NCBI GenBank assembly: GCA_030535715.1
Contig: JAUNRL010000055.1
Location: 1-7,029 of the forward strand
DNA: 7,029 nt
Reading direction: 5' to 3'
Origin: Bacillota bacterium
GTDB lineage: Bacteria; Bacillota; Clostridia; Peptostreptococcales; Anaerovoracaceae
Part shown: positions 6,706 through 7,029 of the stretch, in pieces
How positions within the stretch are numbered: the first letter of the stretch is position 1
Layout of the letters: each line of letters begins with the position of its first letter
Notes under the pieces: model-generated
The model's input: the letters and a program-made list of their open reading frames with translations, nothing else
Databases searched by the model: none
Told to the model about the DNA's origin: nothing
Position numbers and translations under genes: made by a program

Positions 6706-7029
6706 GTGGCAAAATTCTTTCAGAATGAATGGAAAAACCTGATGACTCTGGCTTATCTGGCCCGCCTGGACCGGCGGGTGCCGGAGGATCATGCGATGAT
6801 GCGCCGGCGTCAGGGCAGGAAGATACACCGTGTGATGAAAAAAGCCTACACCATTCCCTTCTACCGGGAGCGGTTCGAGGCCTGCGGCTGCACGCCTGAC
6901 GATTTCCGCAGCGCGGAAGATCTGGCAAAATTCCCGGTGATGACCCGGGCGGATCTGCGCAGCTGGATGCAGGAAGTGCTGAAGGACTACGACGAGGAAC
7001 ACGGTGAGCTGGAGATCTTCAAGACCAGC
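6706..7029 (+). CDS. PaaK/CapK-type AMP-forming ligase, 3' end beyond the window
   Basis: N-terminal 108 residues of a phenylacetate-CoA-ligase-like (CapK) protein of the adenylate-forming superfamily; such enzymes activate a carboxylate with ATP. The visible part has the family's typical start: MKKAYTIPFYRERFEACG (44-61), then DDFRSAEDLAKFPVMTRADLR (65-85). The last visible residues FKTS (105-108) sit where the Ser/Thr/Gly-rich nucleotide-binding loop should begin, so the active site lies outside the window. The frame stays open to the last base. The start is uncertain. GTG at 6706 is listed because an alternative ATG pair at 6640/6643, though preceded by AGGA at 6630-6633, would place a stable GC hairpin within the ribosome footprint and overlap a candidate promoter; if real it would add 22 residues. 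An ATG at 6742 is also in frame. CapK-like genes frequently sit in capsule and teichoic acid loci, which suggests modification of a surface polymer, but the substrate is unknown. Confidence 0.75.
   Translation, partial: MAKFFQNEWKNLMTLAYLARLDRRVPEDHAMMRRRQGRKIHRVMKKAYTIPFYRERFEACGCTPDDFRSAEDLAKFPVMTRADLRSWMQEVLKDYDEEHGELEIFKTS

Noticed and set aside
6421..7002. A 193-codon minus-strand frame covering the intergenic region and the ligase start
   Set aside because: It crosses the intrinsic terminator, the promoters and the start of the GT-C-like gene, and lies opposite sequence with clear PaaK/CapK similarity.
1..7029. CRISPR arrays, tRNA or rRNA genes, insertion sequences or phage genes
   Set aside because: No regularly spaced repeats, tRNA-like cloverleaf, transposase motif or terminal inverted repeats were seen; nearly all of the window is explained by the seven genes listed.

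Overview
The window looks like part of a cell-surface polymer locus from a Gram-positive bacterium, most likely a fairly GC-rich member of the Firmicutes/Clostridia. This rests on two CDP-glycerol-dependent (teichoic-acid type) polymerase-family transferases beside a TagGH-type ABC exporter, a lipoprotein with a classic Gram-positive-compatible lipobox, and purine-rich Shine-Dalgarno sites before several genes. The exact taxon cannot be named from sequence reading alone.

Region 1 (1-3860, plus strand) is a tightly packed operon: the 3' part of an ABC-2 polysaccharide/teichoic acid export permease, its ATPase (14-bp gap), a 378-aa CDP-glycerol glycerophosphotransferase-family protein (2-bp gap), and a second, 416-aa member of the same family (26-bp overlap). 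Together these would build a glycerol-phosphate or related polyol-phosphate polymer on a lipid carrier in the cytoplasm and flip it out through the membrane. The operon continues upstream of the window.

Region 2 (3877-6493, minus strand) converges on region 1 with only 16 bp between stop codons. It reads, in order of transcription, a 696-aa polytopic membrane protein with GT-C-glycosyltransferase-like features, then, 55 bp on, a 156-aa lipoprotein. A near-ideal promoter (TATAAT, 17-bp spacer, TTGCCG) sits directly against the ATG of the membrane protein, and no Shine-Dalgarno is present, which predicts a leaderless transcript.

Region 3 (6494-7029) is a GC-rich divergent intergenic stretch with candidate plus-strand promoters, short repeats and a textbook intrinsic terminator pointing in the minus direction. 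It is followed by the 5' end of a plus-strand gene for a PaaK/CapK-type AMP-forming ligase, cut off by the window just where its nucleotide-binding loop should begin. CapK-like ligases, GT-C enzymes and teichoic acid export genes often share surface-polysaccharide loci, so the whole window probably serves envelope polymer synthesis. I did not find convincing evidence for a wholly new system; the points most worth checking are the leaderless GT-C promoter, the reverse-facing terminator at the start of the ligase gene, and the two dissimilar transferases.
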